From NCBI GenBank assembly GCA_004558035.1, contig SFEJ01000008.1, positions 1-64,000 on the forward strand: a DNA stretch of 64,000 nt. Direction: 5' to 3'. This document shows, piece by piece, positions 33,865-42,316 of the stretch (the stretch's first letter is position 1; each line of letters opens with the position of its first letter). The notes beneath the pieces were generated by a model. That model was not told where the DNA came from. It saw only the letters and a list, made by a program, of their open reading frames with translations, and did not search any database. Source of the DNA: Opitutia bacterium (GTDB lineage: Bacteria; Verrucomicrobiota; Verrucomicrobiae; Opitutales; UBA953). Position numbers and translations under genes: made by a program.

Positions 33865-34239
33865 ATGGCCTCCAAAAAAATCAGCCCCCTTTTCTTCGCC
33901 TTTCTGATTCCCGTGATCGTCGTCGCGGGCGCGGCGGCGCTCATCGCCGTGCGCCACAGCCGCGGCGAAGAGCTCTCGACGCTGCCGGCGGACGCCTTCG
34001 AGCGCAGCCCGGAAACGCTTCGCGGGAACGTCTATTCGCTTTCCTGCGCGATCGACCGCCAGCTGGCGCAGAGCGACCGCGGGCGCGTGCTCGCGGTGAA
34101 GCGTCTCGAAGGCGGCGGGCGCGTCGCGGTCTACGTGCCGCCGAGTCTCGACCGGAACTTCGAAATCGGTCAGCGCTTCGTGATGACCGTCCGCGTGAAG
34201 GACAACGCGCTTCACGTCGAAGCCCTCAAAAAATTCTGA
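33865..34239 (+). CDS. Small membrane-anchored protein of unknown function
   Basis: 124 residues. One N-terminal transmembrane helix (residues 8-28, PLFFAFLIPVIVVAGAAALI) is followed by a soluble domain predicted to be beta-rich (LSCAIDRQLAQSDRGRVLAV, RVAVYVPPSLDRNFEIGQRF). The pattern resembles a small OB-like fold but no family is recognised. It starts an apparent operon with the next two genes, 14 nt from the first. Confidence 0.75.
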   Translation: MASKKISPLFFAFLIPVIVVAGAAALIAVRHSRGEELSTLPADAFERSPETLRGNVYSLSCAIDRQLAQSDRGRVLAVKRLEGGGRVAVYVPPSLDRNFEIGQRFVMTVRVKDNALHVEALKKF

Positions 34240-34253
34240 AAACCGTTCCCACC

Positions 34254-36248
34254 ATGCGCAGATTTTCCGCGATTCCGTTTCTGCTCGTTCCCCTGCTCGT
34301 TCCCGCGACCGCCGCGGCGCAGGCCGTCATCAACAACAATTCCGCGCCGCAGGGCACGACCGCGGGCGACTACCGCAGCAGCACGGTTTCCGAGCAGTCG
34401 AACAAGATCTTCGACGCCGATTCCGACATGATCAACCCCGGCGAAGGCATGATGCGCTGGAAGGGAAAAATCTTCAGCATCGAGGATTCCAAGCTCTTCC
34501 GGGAACGCTTCGAGCGCTACCTCGCCGAGCCCGTTCCCGAGCAGCCGCGCGAAGACTACGAGAAGATCGTCAAGAAGATCCACCGGATGCTCAAGCAGGA
34601 CAAGATCAGGCGCGAGAACGTGAACGCCGAGATGATCAAGGCGATGGACCTGCTGATGGAGCTCGCGGAATTCGAGGTGGACGCGAATCAGTCGCTCGCG
34701 CTCGCGAAGCAGGTGTACAAGGCGTGCCGCCAGCGCGCGGAGCTTTCCGAACTTTACGCGTGGCAGACCGCGCTCAAGACCAAGAAGCAGGACCTGGAGC
34801 GCAAGATCGACAACCGCGACAAGATCCGCCGCCGCGACGAAAATTCCCTCAATTCCTCGAAGAGCAAGGACGCCAAGCCCCTCGTGCTCCCGCCCTCGCA
34901 GGAACAGGTCTTCCTGACGGCGGCGCTCGCGGAGACCAACGCCGCGATCAAGGCGAAGGGGCAGACGACGGACATGCTCGGCGCGCAGGCGAAGCTGGAA
35001 TTTCAGAGCACGATGGTGACGTTTCTGACGGCGCGCCGCTACGTGCACGCGCTGATGGCGGCGGATTTCTACCGCGTGCTCTTCAAGGGCTCGCAGCAGG
35101 ATCTGAAGGTCGGCGAAAAGGAATTCGACGAGCTGCTGCCGATTTCGAACTTCGTGCCCTCGCTCGAATCCTTCGAGCAGGTCGCGCGGGAACTCCAGCG
35201 CGAGACGGCGAAAAGCGTGAAGGGCAGCGACGCGCTCTGGAAGAGCGGGCAGAAATACCACGCGTTCCGGCAGCTACTTTCCGCCTACTTCATCGGCGAA
35301 AACGAGCCGCGCGTCGCCTACTACCCGGAAGAGCGCAAGACGGAATACCTCGCGATGTGGTTCGAACTGCGCGAGCTCCTGCGGCAGAGCGAAAACAAGG
35401 ACCTCGGCGCGATCGAGGACACGCTGACGCGCATCAAGGCGTTCGCGCCGGACTTCCCGGATTCCGAAATCCGCGGCAAGCTCAACGCCGCCAAACAGGC
35501 GAGCAACATGGCGGTGCTGCGCGCGCGCCAGACCGCGATGATGGCGGGAGCGCAGGGCACGCCCGAAGCGCTCTCCCAGGCGATGAACGACATCGAAGGC
35601 TATCTGAAGACCGCCGGCGAATACTGGCCGCAGAATCCGGAAATCCCGAAATTCATGAACGACGTGCTCGAGCGCACGAACGTGCTCTCGCAGCTCGCGC
35701 CCGAGTTCGACCGCCTCGTCGCCGCGAAGAAGACGCGCGAAATCTTCAACCGCCGCGCGGAATTCACCGCCGCGCTCATGCAGGACGCCGCGCGCCGCGG
35801 CCGCTTCGAGGAAATCGTCAACCACGTCGCGAAGATCGAGACCGCGCTCACGCAGGTGAACGCGCTCATCGCGCGCCACGACGACTACATCGCGTGGGAC
35901 ATGCTCCTCGCCGTGGAGGCGCTCGATCCGGAAGACGAAGTCGTCGTGCGCACGAAGGCGAAGCTCGCGACGCTCGTCTCCGACTATTCCCGCCTGCTCG
36001 AACGCGCCGCGCAGGACGAACGCGACGGCAGGCCCGCCGAAGCCCTGCACAAGTTCCTCGCCGCGCAGGACATCAACACCGCCTCCGAAATCTGCCGACT
36101 CGGCATCGAACGCACGGCGCAGGCGCTGCTCGAGAGCGTTCCCGCGGAAGCAGGCGCGACGGGAACGCCCTCGCCCGCCGCCGACGCCGCGGCTCCCGAG
36201 CCCGTTCCCGCCGCCGCGGACGACGCCGGCGACGAATGGGATTTCTGA
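34254..36248 (+). CDS. Large exported helical-repeat protein of unknown function
   Basis: 664 residues with a Sec signal peptide (FLLVPLLVPATAAAQA). The mature protein is mostly alpha-helical with a charged coiled-coil-like segment around residues 95-200 (KIVKKIHRMLKQDKIRRENV; LKTKKQDLERKIDNRDKIRR) and TPR-like helical pairs later. The C-terminus is Ala/Pro/Asp-rich. It is probably periplasmic or outer-membrane associated, but I do not recognise a family. It sits between two small membrane proteins, so the three may form one envelope complex. Confidence 0.8.
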   Translation: MRRFSAIPFLLVPLLVPATAAAQAVINNNSAPQGTTAGDYRSSTVSEQSNKIFDADSDMINPGEGMMRWKGKIFSIEDSKLFRERFERYLAEPVPEQPREDYEKIVKKIHRMLKQDKIRRENVNAEMIKAMDLLMELAEFEVDANQSLALAKQVYKACRQRAELSELYAWQTALKTKKQDLERKIDNRDKIRRRDENSLNSSKSKDAKPLVLPPSQEQVFLTAALAETNAAIKAKGQTTDMLGAQAKLEFQSTMVTFLTARRYVHALMAADFYRVLFKGSQQDLKVGEKEFDELLPISNFVPSLESFEQVARELQRETAKSVKGSDALWKSGQKYHAFRQLLSAYFIGENEPRVAYYPEERKTEYLAMWFELRELLRQSENKDLGAIEDTLTRIKAFAPDFPDSEIRGKLNAAKQASNMAVLRARQTAMMAGAQGTPEALSQAMNDIEGYLKTAGEYWPQNPEIPKFMNDVLERTNVLSQLAPEFDRLVAAKKTREIFNRRAEFTAALMQDAARRGRFEEIVNHVAKIETALTQVNALIARHDDYIAWDMLLAVEALDPEDEVVVRTKAKLATLVSDYSRLLERAAQDERDGRPAEALHKFLAAQDINTASEICRLGIERTAQALLESVPAEAGATGTPSPAADAAAPEPVPAAADDAGDEWDF

Positions 36249-36288
36249 CGCGCGCGCGGAATTTCTCTCAACCGGAACAGAAAATTTT

Positions 36289-36897
36289 ATGCAAGTACAG
36301 GCAAAAATCAGTCGAGAATGGCGAGACCGCATGATCATCGTCCTGATCCTCCTGCTGGGCTCCGCCGGATGGTTTTTTTACGACGGTGCCTTCGCCTATC
36401 CGAAATACAACGAAAAGGCGGACGCCTACGCCGACGTCAAACGCGTTTACGGCGCCGACGAGGCGCTCGTCAAAGAGAAATGGCGCGCGCTCGCGATCGA
36501 GCGCCACTGGAACGCGGACGACGTGCCGCTCAAGCGCAAAAACGAGGCGCAGCAGTTCCATTGGAGCTTCGGGCTGCTCGTCGTCGCGTGCGCGTTTCTG
36601 ACGTGGATGGTGCGCGACATGCGCCGCGTCATCGCCGCCGACGACGAATGCTTCACCGGCGTCGACTGCGCGTTCCCGCCCTTCAATCCGCTGCGCAAGG
36701 TGCGCTTCGCCTCCGTCTTCGGCATCGACAAACGCCGCTGGGAAAAGAAGGGCATCGCGATCGTCCATTACAAGGACGGGACCGGGAAACGCCGCGCCGT
36801 CTACGTCGACGACTACAAATACGCCGGCAGCGAAAAGATTCTCGAACGCTGCGAGCAGACGCTCGAAGCCAAGAAAAAAGCCAAAACCGAAGCCTGA
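36289..36897 (+). CDS. Two-helix membrane protein of unknown function
   Basis: 202 residues with transmembrane helices near residues 15-33 (MIIVLILLLGSAGWFFYDG) and 83-103 (HWSFGLLVVACAFLTWMV), an extracytoplasmic loop between them, and a basic cytoplasmic end (YKDGTGKRRAVYVDDYKYAG). The latter looks like a small PH-like or beta domain. No family is recognised. It lies 40 nt after the exported helical protein. Confidence 0.75.
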   Translation: MQVQAKISREWRDRMIIVLILLLGSAGWFFYDGAFAYPKYNEKADAYADVKRVYGADEALVKEKWRALAIERHWNADDVPLKRKNEAQQFHWSFGLLVVACAFLTWMVRDMRRVIAADDECFTGVDCAFPPFNPLRKVRFASVFGIDKRRWEKKGIAIVHYKDGTGKRRAVYVDDYKYAGSEKILERCEQTLEAKKKAKTEA

Positions 36898-36957
36898 TCG
36901 CGCGGGAACGCCGCGCGCCTTCAGCCTTTTCCCGAAAACCCAGATACTCCTCAGACC

Positions 36958-39282
36958 ATGATTCCGCTTTACGTCCTCCTCGCCTTCCTTCTTTACGTCG
37001 TTCTCTTCGCGCTCGTCGTCAAATGCTCGAAACACGGGCGCGAGACGCCGTGGATCTACGCCGCCTTCCGCGGCGTGTTCACGTTGCTCGCCCTGCCGCT
37101 CTACCGCCTGCGCGCGGTGGACGCGAACGCCGTTCCCGAAAAGGGCGGCGTCCTGCTCTACGCCAATCACGCCGCCTACGTGGACGTGATTCTGCTCGGC
37201 CTCGCGTGCCGGCGGCCGATCCGCTTCCTCTCCTGGGACGGATTCGAAAAAATGCCCGCGCTGCACTGGTTCATGCGCGTGATGCACACCATTCCCGTCT
37301 CGCCGACGAACGCGCGTTCCGCCGTCCGCGCCGCGCGGGAAGCGCTCGACGCCGGCGGAGCCGTCTGCATCTTCCCCGAAGGCGGAATGACGCGCAACGG
37401 CAGCCTGCAGCCCTTCCAGGGCGGCTTCCGCCTCATCGCCGAGCGCGCGGGCGTTCCCGTCGTTCCCGTCTGGATCGACGGCACGTGGCGCTCGATCTTC
37501 AGCTGGCGCCGCAAAAAACTTTTCTGGAAGCGCCCGAGCCTTTCCCGCCTCGAAATCAACGTCGTCTTCGGCGAAGCCTTCCGCATGGGCAAAAATCCGG
37601 GCGAGAAATCGCTTTCCGAAGCCCGTGAAATCCTGCTCGATCTGAGCGTGCGCGCCTTCGGCATGCGCGACCTGCTGACGCGCGGTCACGTCGCCGAAAC
37701 CATCGTCGAAGCCGCCGCGGCGCATCCGTTCCGCATCGGCGTCGTCGATCATTCGCGCGAACGCATGGTGCTCAAGCGCGGGATTCTCGTCGCCGCCGCC
37801 TACTGCATTTCCAAGCGCATCCGCCGCCTCGTGCGGGAAGAGCGCGTCGGCGTCGTGCTGCCCGCGGGAACGCCAGGCATGCTCGCCAATTACGCGGTCG
37901 CCTTCGCGGGGAAAATCCCCGTCAACCTGAACTTCACGCTCGGCAGGGCGCAGGTCGAGGCCTGTCTCGCCAAATCGGGCGTGCGCACGACGATCACCGT
38001 CGCGCCGATGAAGAAGCAGATCGACGAACGCCTGCCGGACTTCCCGTGGACGGAGCGCCGGATCGACATTCTCGACAGTCTCAAGCACATCAACCGCGCC
38101 GAAATCATTTTCGCGTTCCTCCAGCTCGTGCTGCTGCCGAGCCGCCTCACCAAACGCCTCTGGAGAATTCCGACCGCCGGCGGCGACCGCGAGGCAGCCC
38201 TGCTCTTCACCAGCGGCAGCTCCGGCATGCCCAAGGCCGCCGTCATCACGCACCGCAACATTCTCGCCAACGTCTCGCAGATCGTCGATTACGACATTCT
38301 CCCGCCCGAAACGCGCCTGCTCTGCAACCTGCCGATCTTCCACTGCTTCGGCTTCACCGTGCTGCTGTGGTTCGCGCCGACGCAGGACGTCCGCGCCGTC
38401 ACCACGCCCTCGCCGCTGGACTACGCGAAAAACGTCTCCGTCATCGAAAAGGAAGGCGTCACCGCCGTCATCAGCACGCCCACGTTCCTGCGCGCCTACC
38501 TGAAGAAGGCGACGCCCGAGCAGCTCGACACGCTGCGCCTCGTCGTCGCCGGCGCGGAAAAGACGCCCGCCGGATTCGCCGAGGAATGGATGAAGAAATT
38601 CCCGAAATCCGCCTATCTCGAAGGCTACGGCATGACCGAGGCCTCGCCCGTCGTTTCCGTGAACAAGCCCGACGTTCCCGTGAACAACGGCGCGCCCGGC
38701 GAAGTCCACCGCGGCGTCAAGCCCGGATCCGTCGGCATCCTCTTCCCCGGCATGTCCGCGCGCGTCCGCGACACGGACGACGATTCGCCCTGCGGATTCG
38801 ATCGCCCCGGAATGCTCTACCTGAAAGGCGCGAACGTCTTCCCCGGCTATCTCGACGATTCGGGAAAGCCCGTTCCCGCGACCGACGCCGACGGCTGGTA
38901 CAAGACCGGCGACCTCGTCTCGATCGACGAAAGCGGCTTCATCACGATCCGCGGCCGCCTCTCGCGCTTCTCGAAGATCGGCGGCGAAATGGTGCCGCAC
39001 GGCACCGTGGAGGAGGCGATCACGCGCGCGCTCGCGCTCGACGTCGAGCAGCTGCCGCAGATCGCGGTCGCTGGGCGTCCCGATCCCGCGAAGGGCGAAC
39101 AGCTCGTGCTGCTCACCACGATTCCGGACCTCAACCTCGGCGAGCTCTGCAAAAAGCTCTCCGAAGCCGGGCTCGCGAATCTTTGGCTCCCGCGCGAAAT
39201 GAAGGTCGTCGAAAAAATTCCCGTCCTCGCGACCGGCAAGCTCGACATCAAAGGCTGCGCCGCCCTCGCCGCCGGCGAATGA
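36958..39282 (+). CDS. Bifunctional acyltransferase / acyl-ACP (or acyl-CoA) synthetase, Aas-like
   Basis: 774 residues. After one N-terminal hydrophobic helix comes a PlsC-type acyltransferase with LYANHAAYVDVILLG (N/H-x4-D) and FPEGGMTRNGSL. The AMP-forming synthetase domain follows from about residue 230, with LLFTSGSSGMPKAAVITHRN, EGYGMTEASPVVSVN, GWYKTGDLVSID and the C-terminal LATGKLDIKG. E. coli Aas has an analogous arrangement and re-acylates lysophospholipids. It fits with the KAS and ACP genes nearby, though a terminator lies between. No downstream partner. Confidence 0.9.
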   Translation: MIPLYVLLAFLLYVVLFALVVKCSKHGRETPWIYAAFRGVFTLLALPLYRLRAVDANAVPEKGGVLLYANHAAYVDVILLGLACRRPIRFLSWDGFEKMPALHWFMRVMHTIPVSPTNARSAVRAAREALDAGGAVCIFPEGGMTRNGSLQPFQGGFRLIAERAGVPVVPVWIDGTWRSIFSWRRKKLFWKRPSLSRLEINVVFGEAFRMGKNPGEKSLSEAREILLDLSVRAFGMRDLLTRGHVAETIVEAAAAHPFRIGVVDHSRERMVLKRGILVAAAYCISKRIRRLVREERVGVVLPAGTPGMLANYAVAFAGKIPVNLNFTLGRAQVEACLAKSGVRTTITVAPMKKQIDERLPDFPWTERRIDILDSLKHINRAEIIFAFLQLVLLPSRLTKRLWRIPTAGGDREAALLFTSGSSGMPKAAVITHRNILANVSQIVDYDILPPETRLLCNLPIFHCFGFTVLLWFAPTQDVRAVTTPSPLDYAKNVSVIEKEGVTAVISTPTFLRAYLKKATPEQLDTLRLVVAGAEKTPAGFAEEWMKKFPKSAYLEGYGMTEASPVVSVNKPDVPVNNGAPGEVHRGVKPGSVGILFPGMSARVRDTDDDSPCGFDRPGMLYLKGANVFPGYLDDSGKPVPATDADGWYKTGDLVSIDESGFITIRGRLSRFSKIGGEMVPHGTVEEAITRALALDVEQLPQIAVAGRPDPAKGEQLVLLTTIPDLNLGELCKKLSEAGLANLWLPREMKVVEKIPVLATGKLDIKGCAALAAGE

Positions 39283-39621
39283 CCGCCGCGAAGCCGAAGA
39301 AAGTCAAAGAAAAGTTTTGGGGAAGCGACATTCCTGTCGCTTCTTTGAAATCTGTCTCCACAAACTTTTTTCCCGCGGATCTCGCGGATTTCCGCAGATT
39401 TTCAGAATCCACAAATTGCACGAAAAGAAGGGTAAGCGTCCCCGCTTGCCCCCCGAAATCCGTTTCCGAAAACTTCTCTTTAACCTTTAACCCTTAAGCT
39501 TTCCCCAAAACGCAAAGTAAAAGGAAGTTAAAGAAAAGTCTATTAGGGGAGAGGCGGCATTCCTGCCGCTTCATCGAAATCCGCCCGCACAAACTTCCCC
39601 TTTAAGCTTTAAGCCTTTTTT

Positions 39622-39657
39622 AACAGGGATTGCGGGGATTTTGGGGGATTTCTTTTT
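39622..39657 (+). repeat. Dispersed AACAGGGATT repeat, copy B
   Basis: AACAGGGATTGCGGGGATTT then TGGGGGATTTCTTTTT. It is nearly identical to copies at 841-875 (opposite strand) and 62552-62583. Confidence 0.7.
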
Positions 39658-39805
39658 CGGGGCGAGGTTTCGCGAAGCTTCTGCACTCCGCGTGAAACGC
39701 GGAACAAAAATAACCCCATGCGGCAACGCCGCTTGGGGACGGGCTCGAAAAAACACGCGCCTGAAAGGCGCAACCGCCCGCCGAGCCGCAAAGATTCGTC
39801 GGAAC

Positions 39806-39993
39806 CGCGAATTTCACGGAAGGGCAAGCGCCCTCGCTTGCCCTCCCGTTCCCGCAAAGTCCTGAAAAAACACGGATGGACACGGATGCGCACGGATGCC
39901 TTTCCCGCCCGGACGCGCGCATTCCGAAAACGCCCGCGCGGGAACAAAAAAGGACGGGCGCCCTGCCCGTCCTTCGTCTCAAGCGTCCCCGCG
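39806..39993. repeat. 188-bp direct repeat, copy 1
   Basis: Matches 40564-40754 with only about a dozen differences. It contains the hairpin GGGCAAGCGCCCTCGCTTGC, a CACGGATGGACACGGATGCG tandem segment, and the hairpin GGACGGGC/GCCCGTCC near its end. Confidence 0.85.
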
Positions 39994-40241
39994 CCAGCAG
40001 CGCACGACAACAAAAATTGCGTTTAAAACATAATACGCGTGAATCCCTCCAAGCGACATTATAGCTTGAAACAACACAACGCCTCCGACTCCTCCCGTCG
40101 CCGCGGCGATCCTCGCGCCTTCCGCCTGAAAAATCCGACCGCGAAAAGCGCGGAAAGCCTCACGGAATTTCTTGTTTCGGCGTGCACCCGTGGTAAAAAT
40201 TTTTGTTCCCGCGACGGCGGTTTGTCCGCAAATCGTCGCCC

Positions 40242-40269
40242 TTGCGGGAACGCGTTTCCGCGGTAAAAT
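40242..40269 (+). promoter_or_regulatory. Possible promoter of the small Asp-box-like gene
   Basis: TTGCGG and TAAAAT with a 16-nt spacer, 32 nt upstream of the ATG at 40302. The GGGAACG motif lies in the spacer. Confidence 0.45.
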
Positions 40270-40301
40270 TCTTCGCATCAATTCAACCAAAGGAAAACGC
40301 C

Positions 40302-40529
40302 ATGCCGCAAACGATCACTCACAAGGGAAAACTCGTCCGCATCTCGCCGCGCAATCCGCGCCGTCTCGAAGAATCGCGGGACGGCGGGCGTGCGTGGCTG
40401 CTCGTCACCGAGCGCCCGTTCGCGTTTCTCGACATCACGGACTGCGGGAACGAAATTCTCGCGCGGACCTCAGCCGGGCTCTACGCCTCGACCAACGGCG
40501 GCCGCGCGTGGACGCTCCGCCGCCTCTGA
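40302..40529 (+). CDS. Small protein with Asp-box-like end, unknown function
   Basis: 75 residues from the ATG at 40302 with AAGGAAA upstream. Two elements resemble sialidase/BNR Asp-boxes: SRDGGRAWLLV and the C-terminal ASTNGGRAWTLRRL. It has no signal peptide. A single blade-like unit cannot form a propeller, so it may oligomerise or be a degraded remnant. It is flanked by the 188-191-bp direct repeats and has promoter and ribosome-binding-like signals, which favours a real gene. Confidence 0.6.
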   Translation: MPQTITHKGKLVRISPRNPRRLEESRDGGRAWLLVTERPFAFLDITDCGNEILARTSAGLYASTNGGRAWTLRRL

Positions 40530-40563
40530 AGCTTTTTCCCGCAGATTTTTGAAACCGCGAGAA

Positions 40564-40754
40564 CGCGAATTTCACGGGAGGGCGAGCGTCCCCGCTTGCC
40601 CTCCCGTTCCCGCAAAGTCCTGAAAAAACACGGATGGACACGAATGCGCACGGATGCCTTTCCCGCCCGGACGCGCGCATTCCGGAAACGCGCCGCGCGG
40701 GAACAAAAAAAAGGACGGGCGCCCTGCCCATCCTTCGTCTCAAGCGTTCCCGCG
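40564..40754. repeat. 191-bp direct repeat, copy 2
   Basis: Second copy of 39806-39993, lying at the edge of the GTPase/EcsC gene cluster. The pair brackets the 75-residue gene at 40302. Confidence 0.85.
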
Positions 40755-40783
40755 TTCGTGTCAAAAGCGAGCCGATCGCAATT

Positions 40784-41416
40784 TTACCTAAAAGACTTTT
40801 TCGCAAGCTTGCCGACTGCTCTTGTAGCCACCGCGTCAACAGTCCCCCCGATAAGACCGCCGACAACAGGAACAATTTTCGTCAAATTGACCACGCCTTT
40901 TTCACCCGCCTTCGTAAGAAGTCTGGCGCCGACCTTTTTATTGATTTCGCGAATCACCGCAGTTGGAATTTTCTTTATTGCCTGCTTCGCAAAAAGCTCT
41001 CCCGTCTTCAATCCGACGCTTTTAAGCACTGCAGCGATGTCGCTCCCGATAAGCGTACAGATAATGGCGGTCTTCACTCTGTCTTCCTTCAAATCGTGAC
41101 CATATATTTTGGCGATTGCACCCACCAAGCGCGCTTGGACAATCCACGCCGCCCCCAACGCGCTCGGAATGGTGACAGGAAGCGTCGTAAACCCGCCAAG
41201 TCCGGTCATAAATCCCGTTCCGAAAGTCTTTGACGTTTCCCAGCGTATAAGAGAGTTGACGCGCTCGTCGTTGTCCTCGTAGGAAACATCAAGCAAGTAT
41301 TCGTTCGCCAATTCAGTCGAAGAGCTAAGCGGACCCACGCCGTCGACGGCGATTTCCGTAAGCCAGTTGACAAATTTCATAATTGCAGAATCAGACGGTT
41401 CTTCTTTTTTTCCCAT
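40784..41416 (-). CDS. EcsC family protein
   Basis: 210 residues. The EcsC pattern is visible: an N-terminal helix, KTFGTGFMTGLGGFTTLPVT, IPSALGAAWIVQARLVGAIA, then an amphipathic end with VVNLTKIVPVVGGLIGGTVD and AVATRAVGKLAKKSF. EcsC proteins are membrane-associated and poorly understood; in bacteria they often accompany GTPases. It is last of four tightly arranged minus-strand genes (two GTPases, an LRAT-like protein, EcsC). The region is AT-richer than its surroundings. Confidence 0.8.
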   Translation of the reverse strand: MGKKEEPSDSAIMKFVNWLTEIAVDGVGPLSSSTELANEYLLDVSYEDNDERVNSLIRWETSKTFGTGFMTGLGGFTTLPVTIPSALGAAWIVQARLVGAIAKIYGHDLKEDRVKTAIICTLIGSDIAAVLKSVGLKTGELFAKQAIKKIPTAVIREINKKVGARLLTKAGEKGVVNLTKIVPVVGGLIGGTVDAVATRAVGKLAKKSFR

Positions 41417-41470
41417 GATTTTACTTTCTTTTGAGTTTTAGGTTGGAATGAAAATTTTATGCTGATCTCT

Positions 41471-42229
41471 TCACGCATTTTCCCCGCCGATCGGGCGCCA
41501 AGAGATTTTTTTGAGGTCGTGAAGGGCGCGAACGTGAGCGAGGAGCTTACCGATGGAAAACGTTTCCAGGGCACGCCAGCCGTTTTCCGCGTTCCCGCCG
41601 TTGTGGCACGCCGCCGAGAAGCGGTGACAGTTGTTCGCGTCCAGCGTGTAGTTTGTCTTTTTTCCGAGAAAGGTGCGCGCGCACGCCGCGACCTTTTCGG
41701 AACCGAGCGCATTCCCGTTCGAATCGCACGCGGCGTAAGCGAACGAGCCCGTGCGCCAGTGTTCGCCTTCGTCGCCGTGAATGAAATGCTCAAGCGATAT
41801 CGCACGATAATTTCCCTTCCCGTCGAGTTCCGCGATCGTGCCGTCGCCGAGCCAAATGCCGGAATGATGGGTGACGCTCTTCGCGAGCGCGCAGATGACG
41901 AGCGTTCCCGGAGCGACCTGCTCCGGCGCGATGAAACGCCCCGCCTCGCGTTCCCGCCGGCACGCCCGCGAAATCGGCCAATCTTCAATGAGCGGTTTCG
42001 CGACTTTGCGCCTGAAGATTTCGCCTCCGAGCGCGGCGACTGTCGATACGCCAGGAAGCACGACTGGAGATACAATCGCGAGTATCGTCGCAAGAGGACC
42101 GCCCGTTTTCTTTTCCGCCGCGTTTTTCGCTTTTGCGGGAACGGCGGTAGTCTTTGCTTTCGCTTTCAGATTCTTTCGGGCTCGCCGCACAGCGACGGGC
42201 GAACAGCTTTCGGGTTTTCGCTTTTGCAT
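41471..42229 (-). CDS. LRAT-like (permuted papain-fold) protein with basic N-terminus and hydrophobic segment
   Basis: 252 residues from the ATG at 42229. Residues 1-42 are strongly basic, 45-68 form a hydrophobic stretch (ATILAIVSPVVLPGVSTVAA), and 100-215 form an LRAT/NlpC-like domain: KSVTHHSGIWLGDGTIAEL supplies the His (121/122) and TLDANNCHRFSAAC supplies the N-C motif (Cys201). Such proteins act as thiol acyltransferases or phospholipases on membranes, or as peptidases. The gene is 87 nt after the second GTPase and 54 nt before ecsC. Confidence 0.75.
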   Translation of the reverse strand: MQKRKPESCSPVAVRRARKNLKAKAKTTAVPAKAKNAAEKKTGGPLATILAIVSPVVLPGVSTVAALGGEIFRRKVAKPLIEDWPISRACRREREAGRFIAPEQVAPGTLVICALAKSVTHHSGIWLGDGTIAELDGKGNYRAISLEHFIHGDEGEHWRTGSFAYAACDSNGNALGSEKVAACARTFLGKKTNYTLDANNCHRFSAACHNGGNAENGWRALETFSIGKLLAHVRALHDLKKISWRPIGGENA

Positions 42230-42316
42230 GTTGTTTGAGATTTTGAATTTCAGAAAAGTTTTTTTGATTTGAAATGCTCCCGCATCCGCGAACAACGGAG
42301 AGAGAACGCGTTTTTC

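Larger units (their letters stand above)
39283..40301. other. Repeat-rich spacer without genes
   Basis: About 1 kb with no convincing ORF. It holds two related hairpin units (GAAGCGACATTCCTGTCGCT at 39322 and GGCGGCATTCCTGCCGC at 39557, each followed by a similar tail ending CACAAAC), a GCGGATCTCGCGGATTTCCG run, the AACAGGGATT repeat copy B, further small hairpins, and one copy of a 188-bp direct repeat. No promoter is evident except one at its end for the small gene at 40302. Confidence 0.65.

Noticed and set aside
39283..40301. CRISPR array in the repeat-rich spacer
   Set aside because: Repeats are of different kinds and spacing, with no regular repeat-spacer alternation and no cas genes.
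40302..40529. Propeller domain (BNR) gene fragment
   Set aside because: Only two Asp-box-like motifs in 75 residues; kept as a small protein of unknown function.
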